A stretch of DNA of 64,000 bases from Basidiobolus meristosporus CBS 931.73 (Eukaryota; Basidiobolomycota; Basidiobolomycetes; Basidiobolales; Basidiobolaceae): the NCBI GenBank assembly GCA_002104905.1, contig MCFE01000094.1, positions 62,001 through 126,000 of the forward strand, read 5' to 3'. The notes under the pieces were generated by a model. The model saw nothing but the letters and a program-made list of their open reading frames with translations. It did not search any database and was not told the origin of the DNA. Both the position numbers and the translations under genes were made by a program. Position 1 is the first letter of the stretch. Each line of letters begins with the position of its first letter. This document shows, one piece after another, positions 43,092 through 54,343 of this stretch.

Positions 43092-45461
43092 ACGTTGTGG
43101 ATGCCATCCATTCAACATGTACTTATAGAGAGCAACTATGGAAGCTGTTTAATTCAGTAAATGGGATTCGTCATCAATCACATGATATTCGGGTATCTTC
43201 ACAATAAATCTCATTTAATGTTAACTAGTATATTGAGGGCAAAGCTACTTTGTGTTGATTTTTGATCCAGGCGGATGTGAAGGTTGTATTCGGTGGCGAA
43301 ATTTCAGTGTACTGGTAAGGGAGGTAGTGATCTCCAGCATGATGCATGACCATCTTCAGAATAAGAACACGAAAAGTCCATTAAATTGCATCGTTATGAT
43401 ACAAGAGTTAGATGGCGAAGCAAACTATACTTGTCACAGCTTTCCTGTCGGGTGATATTCGGATAAATTATTGGCTCAAAATATAGCCCATTTCCCAACG
43501 GCAACAAATTCCGAGGCTGTCACTAGGTGTTTGGTTGCAGAGATTAGAGAGAACAATCTGATCATGTTTACATACTTTTTGCATCACCAGCTCTCTATAT
43601 CCTGTGTCAATATGCGATACCACCAGTGGAATTGATGAGGTTGGGTCGTACAGGGATGTTTCCGGGCGAGTTTAGGAATGTCCGTTGAGTCTGCTGTGAT
43701 TTGCGAGTACACAAATAGGGACATGGGGAGTGCATACAATGACTGGGGAATACTGAGATAATTGAGTGATGCCGATATTTGAGCGGTGTTGCTGGACGGT
43801 CAACATCTACTTGTCAGACATTTCTGAACTAATCCTACACATATGGCTTAACCGATGCATCCCAACGAACAACTCCATGGGAGGGGGGTCTTCCATCCAC
43901 AGAACCCAAGAGTTCATCTTGCCGATATCGGAAACCATCTTGTACGAGGGATTTGAAACCAAGGGGGATTTATGCATGTATTAGCTGAGATATCCATCTC
44001 TCTAACTGGTTCGAAGTATCTCAAGAGTCTCAGGATCGTTGCTTCCAGCAGAGAGGCATCCACTCATGCAGCAACCCATAAAGGGGTATGCTCATTGCTG
44101 AGCCATTCATTAGTATCAATATGTGATGGTGCTAGCAGCATGAGAATTCCTGGTTCTAGGAGGGTGGACACATCTCTGCTCTCTGAAACATGGGTAATAT
44201 CATTAACTCTTTATGGTAGACATGTTTTCGAACTGGTCGAATACCATTTCGTCATTATGATCACTGATTGATGAATATTTTAACTATAGCTCACCAATAT
44301 TGCTTGGTGGCCTTGGTCGCCCCTACTCATGCGAATCATGTCACTTCATGCAGAACAGAGGCGATTCGTGACAATTTCACGCCACGTATGCTGATCGGTG
44401 GCTTGGATATTTTAGATCTGAACATTCCACCAGATGCCCTGCCATGGTGATTTTGGGCAAGCAGGATGGAGAGTCGTGCGTTAAGTGACAAACCCTCAGG
44501 GGCAGCATCGTTGGCGAGTAGTCGCAGCGGTAAGGTCACTGGGTTTCAAGGCGCACCTTATTAAAATCGCTGGCTTCGGGGCGATGATTCACTTGTGCAA
44601 TCGACATTCATAGCATTGAGTAATTTGAGGGCTATGACATACGGTCTTTCAAATAAATGGCATGACGTAGCATTGGGCGGCATCCAATTGCCTCGATGAA
44701 TGGCATATCACTGATCTGAAGCATCTCAAAGACCAACTGTCACCGGAATGATCCGATGGCTCTCTATCACTTCTATTTTTGAGTCAGCGCCGCTTGTAAT
44801 TTAACAAACTTGATTAAATTAGCCCCGGGCAAAAATAAGGTTTGTTTGCGGTTGTTTTGAATGTCGTTATCGCGCTTGAGGGACTCCTTATCTATTGGCA
44901 TGTTGATTGGGATGTTTCATTGCAGCAAGAGGTATCAGTCGATGCTCAAGAGTTGAGTAGCCCAGGTGGTTTTGACACCTTGATGTTGGGTTTGATTAAG
45001 TGTAGTTTATACGATAAACATCATTACTTCGGAACATAATTGGAGTGGATTTGATTGGAGTGACTGGCTCAGTATTCCCCGTGATTCAGTCATAGATTAA
45101 GCATTGAAATTGCAAGTTCACGTGGGGTAGTCAGGCGGAATCACTTGGCTAGGTAACCCAAGTGATTGCGAGGAGGTAGTACTTTGGTCCACACTATGGT
45201 GGTTGAAATAAATATGCAATTGGGTCTGGTGGTTACATAAGAGGTGAGTGAAAGGGTCAGATATTATAAATACTTCAAATTGATTCGTGGAAAAGAGGTG
45301 GATAATTTCGGGAGCTGCAGTCTTATCTACCTTGACGGTCACACTCTTCTCCATTACAAATAACTCCGCCTTTCCTTGCAATTCATCATTTTAACCCTAA
45401 CTAAGACTTTCCCCAGCCTGGAAACCCTGTTTTATACGCAATATTTTAATCCTACACAACT
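43092..45461. other. 2.4-kb intergenic region, no gene seen
   Basis: Only short frames without motifs. A tRNA-like stretch near 44,510-44,560 does not fold into a cloverleaf. TTTTATACGC near 45,430 could be a weak TATA element of the next gene. Confidence 0.4.
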
Positions 45462-45698
45462 GTGACTCGTACCCACCTACACTTCTCATTTCCTTCATTT
45501 TCAACCACCAGTCAAGCCGAACACCCAGAAATAAACCAGTCCCAACTTTTCAAATTGGCTTCCCAGACTTCTACCAGAGCAACCAAGAATAAGGAGAATG
45601 GTATAGGCTCGAAGGATAAAACCAGTGGTCAACTCTCACAAACAACTGCAGCGAAGATCGAACACTCCTCACTTAATGAACGCAAAGAAAACAACCAT

Positions 45699-48600
45699 AT
45701 GACTGGACCAAGTAATTCCGCCAAACCGCAAAAGCCGTCGGCTGTAAAAACTACTCCGGCTATGGGCATGAAGGCAGAGCCCAAGTATTTCAGGCATGTT
45801 GATAGAATGCTCGTATTTTTTTGCTCAGTCTTCTAGCGTACTCATACGTCTTGATACGATACCCTTTAGAGAGAGCAACTCTTTGCACAGCATCAGCTCA
45901 GTACTCCATGGAATTTCAACCTATGTTGCATACAGTCTACCGGAATCACTTTCTCGTGTTAAAAGGTCCTCTCTAAAATCGGAGTCGCCCTTTGGCATGC
46001 ACAGAAATTCTCCAGGAGAAGGTGGTGTTCCACCCCCGGAGCGTAGAAAATCCGTGACATATGCTTCGTTCCAATGGATTTCCGGATATTTTGAATATGA
46101 AGAGGTGGAGCATTATCAAAAGTAGGTACCAACTGTCGTCCAATGAAAAATTGCCGTTTCTAACCTCCTCGCTGTGTCCCTCAGAAAATTATGTTTACTC
46201 CTAGGCTACAATGATGGCTTTCAGATATGGGACCTGACCGATAGAGATAATATCTACGAAATTATCTCGTTCCGGGATGAGCTGGAGACCATATGCATCA
46301 AGGTAGGCAGGTGGTCTGCCTTGGGTCGAGTTCAAGTTGCTCATGAAGTTTTCCCCTTAGGCCATGCCTGACCCCAGGGTGTCAGATGAAGCGAAGGCAG
46401 ACAAGTTTCAGGAGCACAGAGCGTTGATTGCCTATGTGTAAGTCAACCCTGGCTTATCTCCGAACGCATCTGATATTCAAAGAACTAATTTCGTATACGC
46501 TCAGGACGGAAAAAAGATCCTCCACTGGCGATGAGGAGCAAGCAGGCACCATCCTGAATTTTTATTCATTGAGGACTCATGAGCACGTCAAGACCATACA
46601 TTATGACACTGAGGAAATCACAGACGTCAAAGTGAACGAAAGGGCCGTCGTTGTGGTAAGAATTATCAGGATTCATTCCGTGCTGACCACATTGTTCATT
46701 TATTATGCAGTTGTTGAGGTACACGGGCATCGATATATATTCCCCGCTCACCTTGGAGAAAATAGCTCGATATACAGACATATACTGCCACCCTTTCACG
46801 GGCATGCCAATAGTGGCTTTGGGGGATCGGCTGATCGCTTACGGCACCTCTACCCCTCCTCCATTAAGCACCAGGAACTCACCCACCAACAACCATTCAA
46901 ATAATTTCAATGTGGAACGCGTAGCCAAAGAAATGATGAATGGCGTGAAAACCATCGGTAAGCATGGATTGACCAGTCGAGCTTGATGTAGAAGCAATAC
47001 TTATTGTTGTGAACACTTTAGGTGGTTACGGCTATAAGACTCTATCCAACTATCTAGCGGTTTCACCACCTTCGCAGGGTGTGTTTGCTAGATACTCTAG
47101 CTCTCCAAAATCACAGATCTCGAGTAGCCCTTCTTCCGGCTCCTTCACGACAGAAAACAAACTTCCAGACAAGACTCTACCTGAGGGAATGGTATGATTA
47201 ATAGTGGAATCTACCATCGATTTTGTAAGAGCCACCTTTTGACATTATACCCCTAGGTGATTGTGCGTGATTTACTCTCGGTGATGAACCAGAAGTCCGC
47301 CAACCAAGGACAGAAACAAGACCTGCCGATTGCCCATTTCCAAGCGCATCATCATGCTGTTGCCGCATTAGCATTCAGTTCGAGCGGCTCATTACTGGTT
47401 ACTGCATCCACCCAGGGCACAAGTTTCCAAATTTTTGGAGTCACCGGTGTATCTGGAGACGGATCTTTAGGCTCCGTGAAGCATCTTTACAAGCTTGCCC
47501 GAGGGTATACCTCAGCGCATGTCGAGAATATCGTGTTCAGTCCCGATTCGAAGTGGTTGGCAGTGAGCACTGGGCGTGGAACAACCCATATCTATGCAAT
47601 TAACCCCTACGGCGGCCCACCGAATGTATCATCTCATATTCGGCACCGCGTAGAGAATGAGCGGGGCCGATCTAACGGTCCTGTCGAAGACTCGCCACAT
47701 GTCTCGCTGTCCTCAATCGTGCGTATCAAACAAAAGAACTCTGGCGTTATGGATCTTGAAATCCCGGAAAACGATGGTTTGGTTGATGGATCGCCTGGTG
47801 CACATTCGCACTCCTCCACCGAATCCCTGCACCAACAACAGATCCACACATCCCCTATAGCGTTTTTCATCGACTCGAACGAGTCCATGTCGCCCACCAC
47901 CCGCAGGGGAAGTGAAAGCATGCCTAGTGGCCATCAGAACATTCTGACATTCAACATGAATGGCACCTTAACTCTCCACCGATTGGATATTACAAGCATT
48001 CCATTGAGAAAAAAGAAGCACGGTTGGTACATATCCCATTGATTTCGCGTGACTGACAGCTGATCCTGGTTGATATGTCCAGGTGTTATAGTTAACACGT
48101 TTGAGCTAAGTGTGTCTGGTGAGGATGTAGCTGAATGGAATCTTTGTAGAGGCGTGGATTGGCCTTCAATAACCAACGTAGTGAAGGTAGGCTATTGATG
48201 TAGCAATATAAGGAGAATCGGGGTTCACTCACTCGTATATGCAGAGTGAAAAAGCCAAAGAAGCGAACCAGAAGAAATGGCTGGCACAGTCAGAAATCTC
48301 GACGTATCATGTTTATGAAACACCGCTGTGGGGTACTAACCAGTTTGCACTGCAAACGTTCGACTTGGAAAGCTTCAAGACTCACTCTTTCGATCAGTTG
48401 TATCCCAAGGCTAGGGATATCGAATTTCGGAAGGACATGCCAGTGCCTTATGGAGTGTAAGTGGTTTGGCGGCTATACAGCAAGGTTGCGTTCTAACGTC
48501 GGCGACCTCTAAATTAGGTATATTCCCATGAGATCCGAAGACCATGAATTTTCCTCCGACAACGAACTTGAAGGTAGGCCTCGAACGAGTAGTCGCCCAC

Positions 48601-49113
48601 TTGACACATCCTAACCTCTTTGACTACAGGTGATCTGTCTAACGCCATCGACTCCAGTCTGGCCTCACTCCCATTAGTCGCCAACAAATCAAACGAGATC
48701 GAAATCCCGAACTCCGGCCGTAGTAAAGCAGGTTTGTGAGACCATAAAACCGAATCTCGTCAACCTAGATTTCCTTATATCCATTCTTAGAAGAGTTGTC
48801 GTTTGACGACCTAAATTTCATCGAAATTGAGGATATGCACACCACTTCCAGCAACTGTCATGGGCCACCCACGATTCAATCCTCCGTCGAGGATCTAGAA
48901 TTCCTCGGCTATCTAAACGACGAAAGCGGGGAAAGGAACATGCTGGACGAAGAAATCCTCGACGAGGAAGGGGATAAGTACCCTGCTGACTCATTGCTCT
49001 TCATGAGGCCGGTGGAGCTGGAGGAAACGATCGAGGAGAGAGAAGCACCGATGATCCACCCTAACGATAAAACCAAGAAGAGCAAGAATAAGAGCAAAAA
49101 AGGGAAGAAATAG
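45699..49113 (+). CDS. BCAS3-domain WD40 protein (autophagy-related family)
   Basis: Thirteen exons: 45,699-45,784, 45,837-46,121, 46,185-46,302, 46,361-46,437, 46,505-46,655, 46,711-46,957, 47,022-47,191, 47,257-48,022, 48,083-48,186, 48,245-48,456, 48,518-48,573, 48,630-48,731, 48,791-49,113 (2,697 nt, 898 aa). All introns are GT..AG and phase-consistent. WD40-like blades include LCLLLGYNDGFQIWDL, a GTILNFYSLRTHEHVKTIHY blade and AVAALAFSSSGSLLVTASTQ followed by GTSFQIFGV. The BCAS3 domain follows (HGVIVNTFELSVSGEDVAEW, WLAQSEISTYHVYETPLWG). The end is acidic, then Lys-rich (KKSKNKSKKGKK). In animals BCAS3 works with PHAF1 at phagophores; plant ATG18f-h share this layout. The frame stays open upstream of the ATG to 45,450, so the true start may be earlier. 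Confidence 0.85.
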
Positions 49114-49819
49114 GTGTGCATGCCAAGGACCCAGAGCGTCACCGTCCTCAAGGAATCGATGAAGTGATTTAACCGAGCCCACTTGGGCCAACAATCCAGA
49201 CGAAACGGCCATCCAATGGGATGCCAACGAAATTTCCTTTGTAGTTTTAAGTTGATAGTCTTTTCATTCTCAAGTAAATACAAACATGTAGTTCAGTGAA
49301 ATTTCCGTTAATCTTCTTTTCTTTACGCCTCACAGATGGCTTTATTCCTACTTGTATTCAACTCCCGTCACTTAATCCGTCGATTCTCTATCCGTCCTCA
49401 AATCAACTGTTAACAATAAATCCAGAAATCTCCTCAAAGTTGGTCTGACGCGGGTGAATGTTGACCAAGGATGACTCGACGCATAACTCGCTAGGCTATT
49501 GGTATTCGGGCCATCTGGAAGTTCCACTTTCTCATTGAACTGTTATTTTAATCTTTTTTACTTTCACACCAGCTGATCGGTCCTCGGTGGCCATTGAGTG
49601 TTATTTTTATGACTGTCAATACTGCTGGAGTGACTCACATCGTGACGTGCCATGTCATATTGAAGTTTCCAGTTAAAATATTCACTTTAATCATATTTGT
49701 ATTGTTCATTGGTGTCTAGTCATACTAGATTTAAAATCCGTTACTTTATACAGCAAATTTATAGAAATGATAATGCGCTAGAAATCAACGAAGCCAAACA
49801 TCAATCCACGACATCATCC
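49114..49819. other. 3' intergenic gap of a convergent gene pair
   Basis: About 700 bp between the stops of the BCAS3-domain gene (plus) and the membrane-protein gene (minus). Likely holds both 3' UTRs; nothing coding is supported. Confidence 0.5.
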
Positions 49820-50883
49820 TTATTCATGATCTTCCAACAAGCCTTGTTGTTCAGGTCTAGCATCCTTGGTAATCTTAGAGGATAACGATTTCTCGTTTTT
49901 GGACAAATGGTCGGGCAAAAATGAAGCGTTTTGTTCTGTATCTCCGCGAGCTTGTCTTCTCAAATTTTTGAGGCGCAAGAAGAGAAGAGTTGGAAGGGCG
50001 AACAAGAACACGATAACGGCAACAATGCTCATCCAAATCAAAGCAAAGAATTGAAGTCCACCAACATGCTCATTTGCCCAGTTTTCGACCTTCTCAACCG
50101 CATCATAGTACCAGCGTTCGAAAGACTCGGCCGCACTATTGAGATAAGCTTGGATACTCTTAATAGCGCGTGACAGACGTCTTCCGCCACAACCGTGTGT
50201 GGGTACGTTTTGTTCGTCGTCTAGTTCCGAGAACGGCATCCAAGGTTGGTTTCCTTCGGGTCGATAATACACCTTATCGAGTGGTAGCTTGTTAGGGGGA
50301 TAGACCGTAATATCGCCATTTTCTGGTAGGTCAATTACAACCTGAACCACCTCATCCTGTGCGACGCTCTTATCCAAAACTTGAGTTTGTAAGACCACAC
50401 GAGGGACAAATAGGTCTTGGTCTTCATCATATTCAACATCGGCCCAGGCGTACATCTTTACAGGAAGTAAGTCCGGTGATTGATTCATCAGCTCTGCCTC
50501 ATAAAGATCGACTTTATCATCAACATCGATGGCATACACAGGGACGTTACGATAGAACATTGGACCTTCATCAATCAACTAATAAGATAAAATTGGTTAA
50601 CAATAGCCGGCAGCCAAAATATTGATTAGAGAGGTACCTGTCTTTCGTCAATCTTCAAGTTCAAGGCCAGTATACGAGCTTGCCCTGAGAAGTCACCGTT
50701 TTCATCCACAACCTGGTCGATTTGATTAATGGAGATAGCAAGAACTTTGGTTTTTGGAGACACATGCAGGGTTTCCACATTCACGGTTAAATCTTCAACA
50801 AAATACTCATCCAAGGGAAAGGAATTCACCAGCAACAAGGACGAGAGAAGGAAGAAAAAAAGAAGCTTTAACTTCGATATCAT
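49820..50883 (-). CDS. Type I membrane protein of unknown function
   Basis: Two exons on the minus strand, 50,883-50,638 and 50,578-49,820, with a GT..AG intron of 59 bp in phase 0 (334 aa). The protein has a clear signal peptide (MISKLKLLFFFLLSSLLLVN), a lumenal domain of about 240 residues with repeated acidic-aromatic segments (AWADVEYDEDQDLFVPRVVL), a single membrane helix near residues 265-290 (ALIWMSIVAVIVFLFALPTL) and a short cytosolic tail with basic then acidic residues. Placement is therefore in the secretory or vacuolar membrane. It resembles conserved fungal proteins of the DUF7728 type, but I am unsure of that family name. CGGRR before the helix suggests a processed or disulphide-linked region. 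It converges with the BCAS3-domain gene. Confidence 0.8.
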
Positions 50884-51277
50884 GGCTTAGTGGAAGATAG
50901 TACGGAAAGCGTAGTCACAGACTGTGTTTTATAATCAAGTAATTTGGGAATAAATACAGGTAGAGGTTAAAATGGATGAAGTACAAGGGAATTACAACGG
51001 AGGCGGCTATTTAAGCCGTAGGAATGTGCGTCATCTTAATCATCCCAAACTGGATTCCCCGATAATGAAATCACCTTGCAATGGCTGCGTAACTTTTCAA
51101 TGGTCAGTTGCGTTTACCGTATGGAGCCGATTGTCTCATAAAAGATCCCTGAGCCAATCGATTCTTCACCCTTTGATAATAATAAGAGACCGACATTTCC
51201 GTTATCATTTCATTATGCAAGATCCCCTTGATTCTATCGCTCAAGCAAACCACCCAAGAAATGATGAAATTAATTAG
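50884..51277. other. Intergenic, no supported gene
   Basis: A plus-strand frame (50,972-51,277, 101 codons) has no recognisable motif; it ends exactly at a splice-acceptor-like ATTAATTAG that could lead into the Cys-rich frame described next. Confidence 0.35.
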
Positions 51278-51683
51278 GATCAGATCCTCAGTCCAATCAT
51301 CGAGTCAGCTGATGATTCATGTTCTCAGCGCTGCGGTGGATTAACCCTGTGTGGTGATTGTGATCTGAAGTGCATCTATTGTTCGAGCGTATGCAAACAA
51401 TGCATGGAGCGCTATTGCAGAGGAAGAATGGCAACTGCGCATTGAACGACTTGGACTCACTACTCGCTTGAATGCAATCAATGATCAGGATCCAAAAACA
51501 GAGAGCAGGTCTTTGTCACGACTGGGTTGTACTCGCAAGCCTGATCAAGGCGAACTGCAATACTGACTACAGGAATGTGGCAACCACTGATGGCAAGAGG
51601 ATGATCTCAGCGCGGCCGATTTCCTAAGAATGGCCGAGCTAAAGGCAAGATGCGCTTACCTTTCAATTATTTTGCTCTTGTGA
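51278..51683 (+). pseudogene. Decayed Cys-rich locus, two overlapping frames
   Basis: After an acceptor-like ATTAATTAG at 51,268-51,277, one frame encodes a compact Cys-rich segment: CSQRCGGLTLCGDCDLKCIY, then CSSVCKQCMERYC, that is repeated CX2-4C spacing as in zinc-binding domains; it stops at 51,444. A second frame over the same bases (51,369-51,683) reads AWSAIAEEEWQLRIERLGLT, RSLSRLGCTRKPDQGELQY and DDLSAADFLRMAELKARCAY, with stops TGA at 51,366, 51,564 and 51,588. Both look more protein-like than chance. Best explained as a frameshifted pseudogene; an unrecognised intron is possible. No family recognised. Confidence 0.3.
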
Positions 51684-51844
51684 AGCAAGACAGCAGTGTG
51701 TTTGGCCAATGATTGTGATGAGCTCTCTTGAAATCAATATTGCTACATCGATTGAAAACCTGTCAAGACTTGTTTGAAGCGCCGTAGTGGTGAGTCGTCA
51801 TGTCTCACGATATCGAGGTTCAACTTATATAATCATAGGGAACG
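51684..51844. promoter_or_regulatory. Promoter region of the YdcZ-like gene
   Basis: TATATAA at 51,826-51,832 lies only 13 bp before the ATG at 51,845. If it is a true TATA box, translation may begin at the later in-frame ATG at 51,866. Confidence 0.3.
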
Positions 51845-52527
51845 ATGGTGGATCCTTCAGTCAACATGAGTTTGATGGATAACTTCTACTTTCTGGCATT
51901 CTTGCTAGTTCTCGCAGGAATTGCAATCGCAATACAATCAGGTTAAGATATACCATTTGGTTAGCTTACTTAACTATCAAATTGACTCGATCTTAGGGAG
52001 CAACAGTACTATGGGGAGGATCGCTGGCAAAACGTTCTCCTCCGTGAATTCCTTTATCACAGGCTTGATTCCACTGTTCATCGTCTTCTTGATAGAAAGC
52101 AAAGGAGTCACCAAGACGATGGTTACCGCCGAATCCGTAGCACGTAAGTCATCTTATGCTCCGCACCTGAAACATCTTTATTGAACCGATGACTCTTTCT
52201 GGAGATGTCCCCTGGTGGGGTTGGATTGGGGGAATGCTGGGAACGATCTATGTATTATCCCAGATCTTTGTGGTGCCCAAAATTGGGGCCGCCAACTTCA
52301 CCGGAGTTCTCGTGTCCACACAATTAACCACTGCCGTATTAATGGATAACTGGGGGATTGTTGGAGTCCCTCAGAGAAGCTTGACTCTCTATCGAGGCCT
52401 TGGTCTTGCCGGATTACTCATCAGCGTATTTGTGATCACGCAAAGTGCCGGTGCGCCGCAGACCGCCCCTAAAGAAGAAACCGTAGTTGACTTGGAAGAG
52501 AAAAAGACGAATATCAGCGAAGCATAA
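51845..52527 (+). CDS. Small DMT-superfamily transporter, YdcZ (DUF606) type
   Basis: Three exons, 51,845-51,941, 51,997-52,143 and 52,205-52,527 (567 nt, 188 aa). The N-terminal helix (FLAFLLVLAGIAIAIQSGSN) with the family's AxQxGxN-like end, then MGRIAGKTF, a second helix, then VPWWGWIGGMLGTIYVLSQI, VVPKIGAANFTGVLVSTQLT and the GLAGLLISVFVITQSAG helix make a half-length five-helix unit, as in bacterial YdcZ. Members are thought to be small-molecule exporters that work as dimers; the substrate is unknown. The C-terminal tail is acidic and cytosolic. The introns show it is settled in a eukaryotic genome even though the family is mainly bacterial. The start could also be at 51,866. Confidence 0.85.
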
Positions 52528-53248
52528 GCATAAGCATCCCCTCCTCTAGTATCGCAGAATGTAAATACCATAACACGCCAGATTTTGCTTTTGCATTTTC
52601 TTGCCTGAATGAAAGAGACACACCAAATCAACCTCTTCTATTATTGAATTGATTTTGTTGGATTTAGAAGCTCTAGGAACCTCAGCCTAAATGGTTAAAT
52701 TATTATCGTGGTGGGGACCATGATGGATTGCCGTTGTGGAACATAGAGGATTAAATAATGGCGGGGACCTCACATCGGTCGCTGTTTGCCGAAGAGGATA
52801 GGCCGGTTTCTGAGGTCATTTCCGAAACGGATTCACTACAGATCTTGGGTGAATGATCGAAGAATGGACCGACCAGGATCGAAGGCGAAGGCGGTGGTGT
52901 ACCCAGTCTCGCCGGTCCTTTTCCTACTAAACGGATGTCTCGAAAAATCTAGCCATTGGGCGTGGCTGAAATGACAGGGGTATCGCCCATTATGCCTAAG
53001 CCTCGAAAATCAGAAATTTTCTCACGAGGCCAATGTATTGCAATACAAGCCTGATACAATGGAGCAGCGACAGCTAATGAATATGATTTAACCGAACTGG
53101 AGCAATCTGAATTTCCCACATCGACGGCCTCCACTAAGCCATCCCACATGATACACCCAAGCTACCAAAAGCCACTCCTTCAAATATATATACTTCCAGG
53201 AATCGACTTGTTTCATTTGATTTTAATACTCAGCTCAACATTAGTCCC
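52528..53248. other. Intergenic; promoter of the epimerase gene
   Basis: No supported gene. A TATATATA stretch at 53,185-53,192 lies 57 bp before the ATG at 53,249 and is a likely TATA box. Confidence 0.45.
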
Positions 53249-53896
53249 ATGTCTCTACGTGCAATTTATGGCAGTTTGAACCAAACTTTCGGCCTGGTTA
53301 CTAAGAGGTCTGCCCCAGTTCTTTCGGTGGCTGCTCGTCTCTCGACCTCAGTCACTCCACCAAAGGTAATTGGATTCACGGAAGCTATATACTATATATT
53401 CCAGATTTAACGAAGGAAACTTAGGATTCGGCGGTATGGAAGTTGGGTCATCTCAACCACGTCGCCATCGCCGTTCCAGATCTAGAGCAATCCACCAAGT
53501 TTTATCGGGACACCTTGGGCGCCGAAGTCAGTGAAAAGATGGTCAGTACACTACCGCCACTCCTTTCCCCGTAGGCCTGTGTTAATATATCTTTAGCCTC
53601 AACCAGAGCACGGTGTCTATACAGTCTTCGTTCAACTAGGAAACACGAAGATTGAGTTGCTGCACCCTCTCGGAGAAAAAAGCCCTATCCAAAACTTCCT
53701 TGACAAGAACAAAAATGGAGGAATCCACCACGTATGCATCGAGGTAGATAATATTAAGAATGCTATGGCAGACCTCGTGGGTAAGAAGATCCGAACCCTA
53801 TCGAGCGAGCCAAAGATTGGAGCGCATGGCAAGCCTGTGGTATTCCTGCATCCTAAAGATTGCGGTGGAGTGTTGGTAGAACTGGAGCAGAAATAA
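53249..53896 (+). CDS. Methylmalonyl-CoA epimerase, mitochondrial
   Basis: Three exons, 53,249-53,365, 53,425-53,541 and 53,597-53,896 (534 nt, 177 aa), all joined in phase 0. The first 35 residues are Arg/Ser-rich without acidic residues (MSLRAIYGSLNQTFGLVTKR), a mitochondrial presequence. The rest is a vicinal-oxygen-chelate (glyoxalase-fold) domain: LNHVAIAVPDLEQSTKFYRD with metal-ligand His51, GNTKIELLHPLGEKSPIQNF, NGGIHHVCIEVDN with His123, and VLVELEQK with the final Glu ligand (173). This arrangement and length are those of methylmalonyl-CoA epimerase, which interconverts the 2S and 2R forms so that B12-dependent mutase can make succinyl-CoA from propionyl-CoA. Convergent with the CAS1-domain gene. 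Strong call. Confidence 0.93.
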
Positions 53897-54343
53897 GTTT
53901 ACTCCATGTGTTCAAGCCAACGTTCCTTGTGGACATTCATTACCCCATAAGCACCAAGAGTTCCGTCATTCTCGTATAGTCATACTGAAATCACATCATT
54001 AAAATGCCCATTGCATCTATGCCTATTTTGCTGTCAGTGTTATTGGCATACTGGACCCTCATGATGTGTAGAAGACTGGCTCCCAAAAAGGAAGCTCGCC
54101 ACCCCCAAAGTAGAATCCGGCTTGGTTGGCACTTGTTCACAGGCAATAGGGCTGTATATATATATGGATGAATGTAAGACTACGTGATAGAACGACTTAT
54201 TTATAATTGGTGAGACATGGTATGTAAACAAGAGGGTAGCAGATAACAACTGGTTGCAAAGAGTTCACGTACAACGCCTCTAGAAAAGAATTAGTGATGT
54301 AACGGTGATTAGACAGATATCTACTATGGAGTACTGCATAGAT
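53897..54343. other. 3' gap between convergent genes
   Basis: About 450 bp between the epimerase stop and the CAS1-domain stop, holding both 3' UTRs and a short TATATATATA tract near 54,160. Nothing coding is supported. Confidence 0.5.

Noticed and set aside
44500-44565. tRNA-like GGTTTCAAGG segment
   Set aside because: No acceptor stem or T-stem pairing could be formed, so no tRNA was called.
48909-49283. 124-codon minus-strand frame with hydrophobic stretch
   Set aside because: Antisense of the acidic/Lys-rich C-terminus of the BCAS3-domain protein; the Leu/Phe run is just the complement of Lys/Glu codons.
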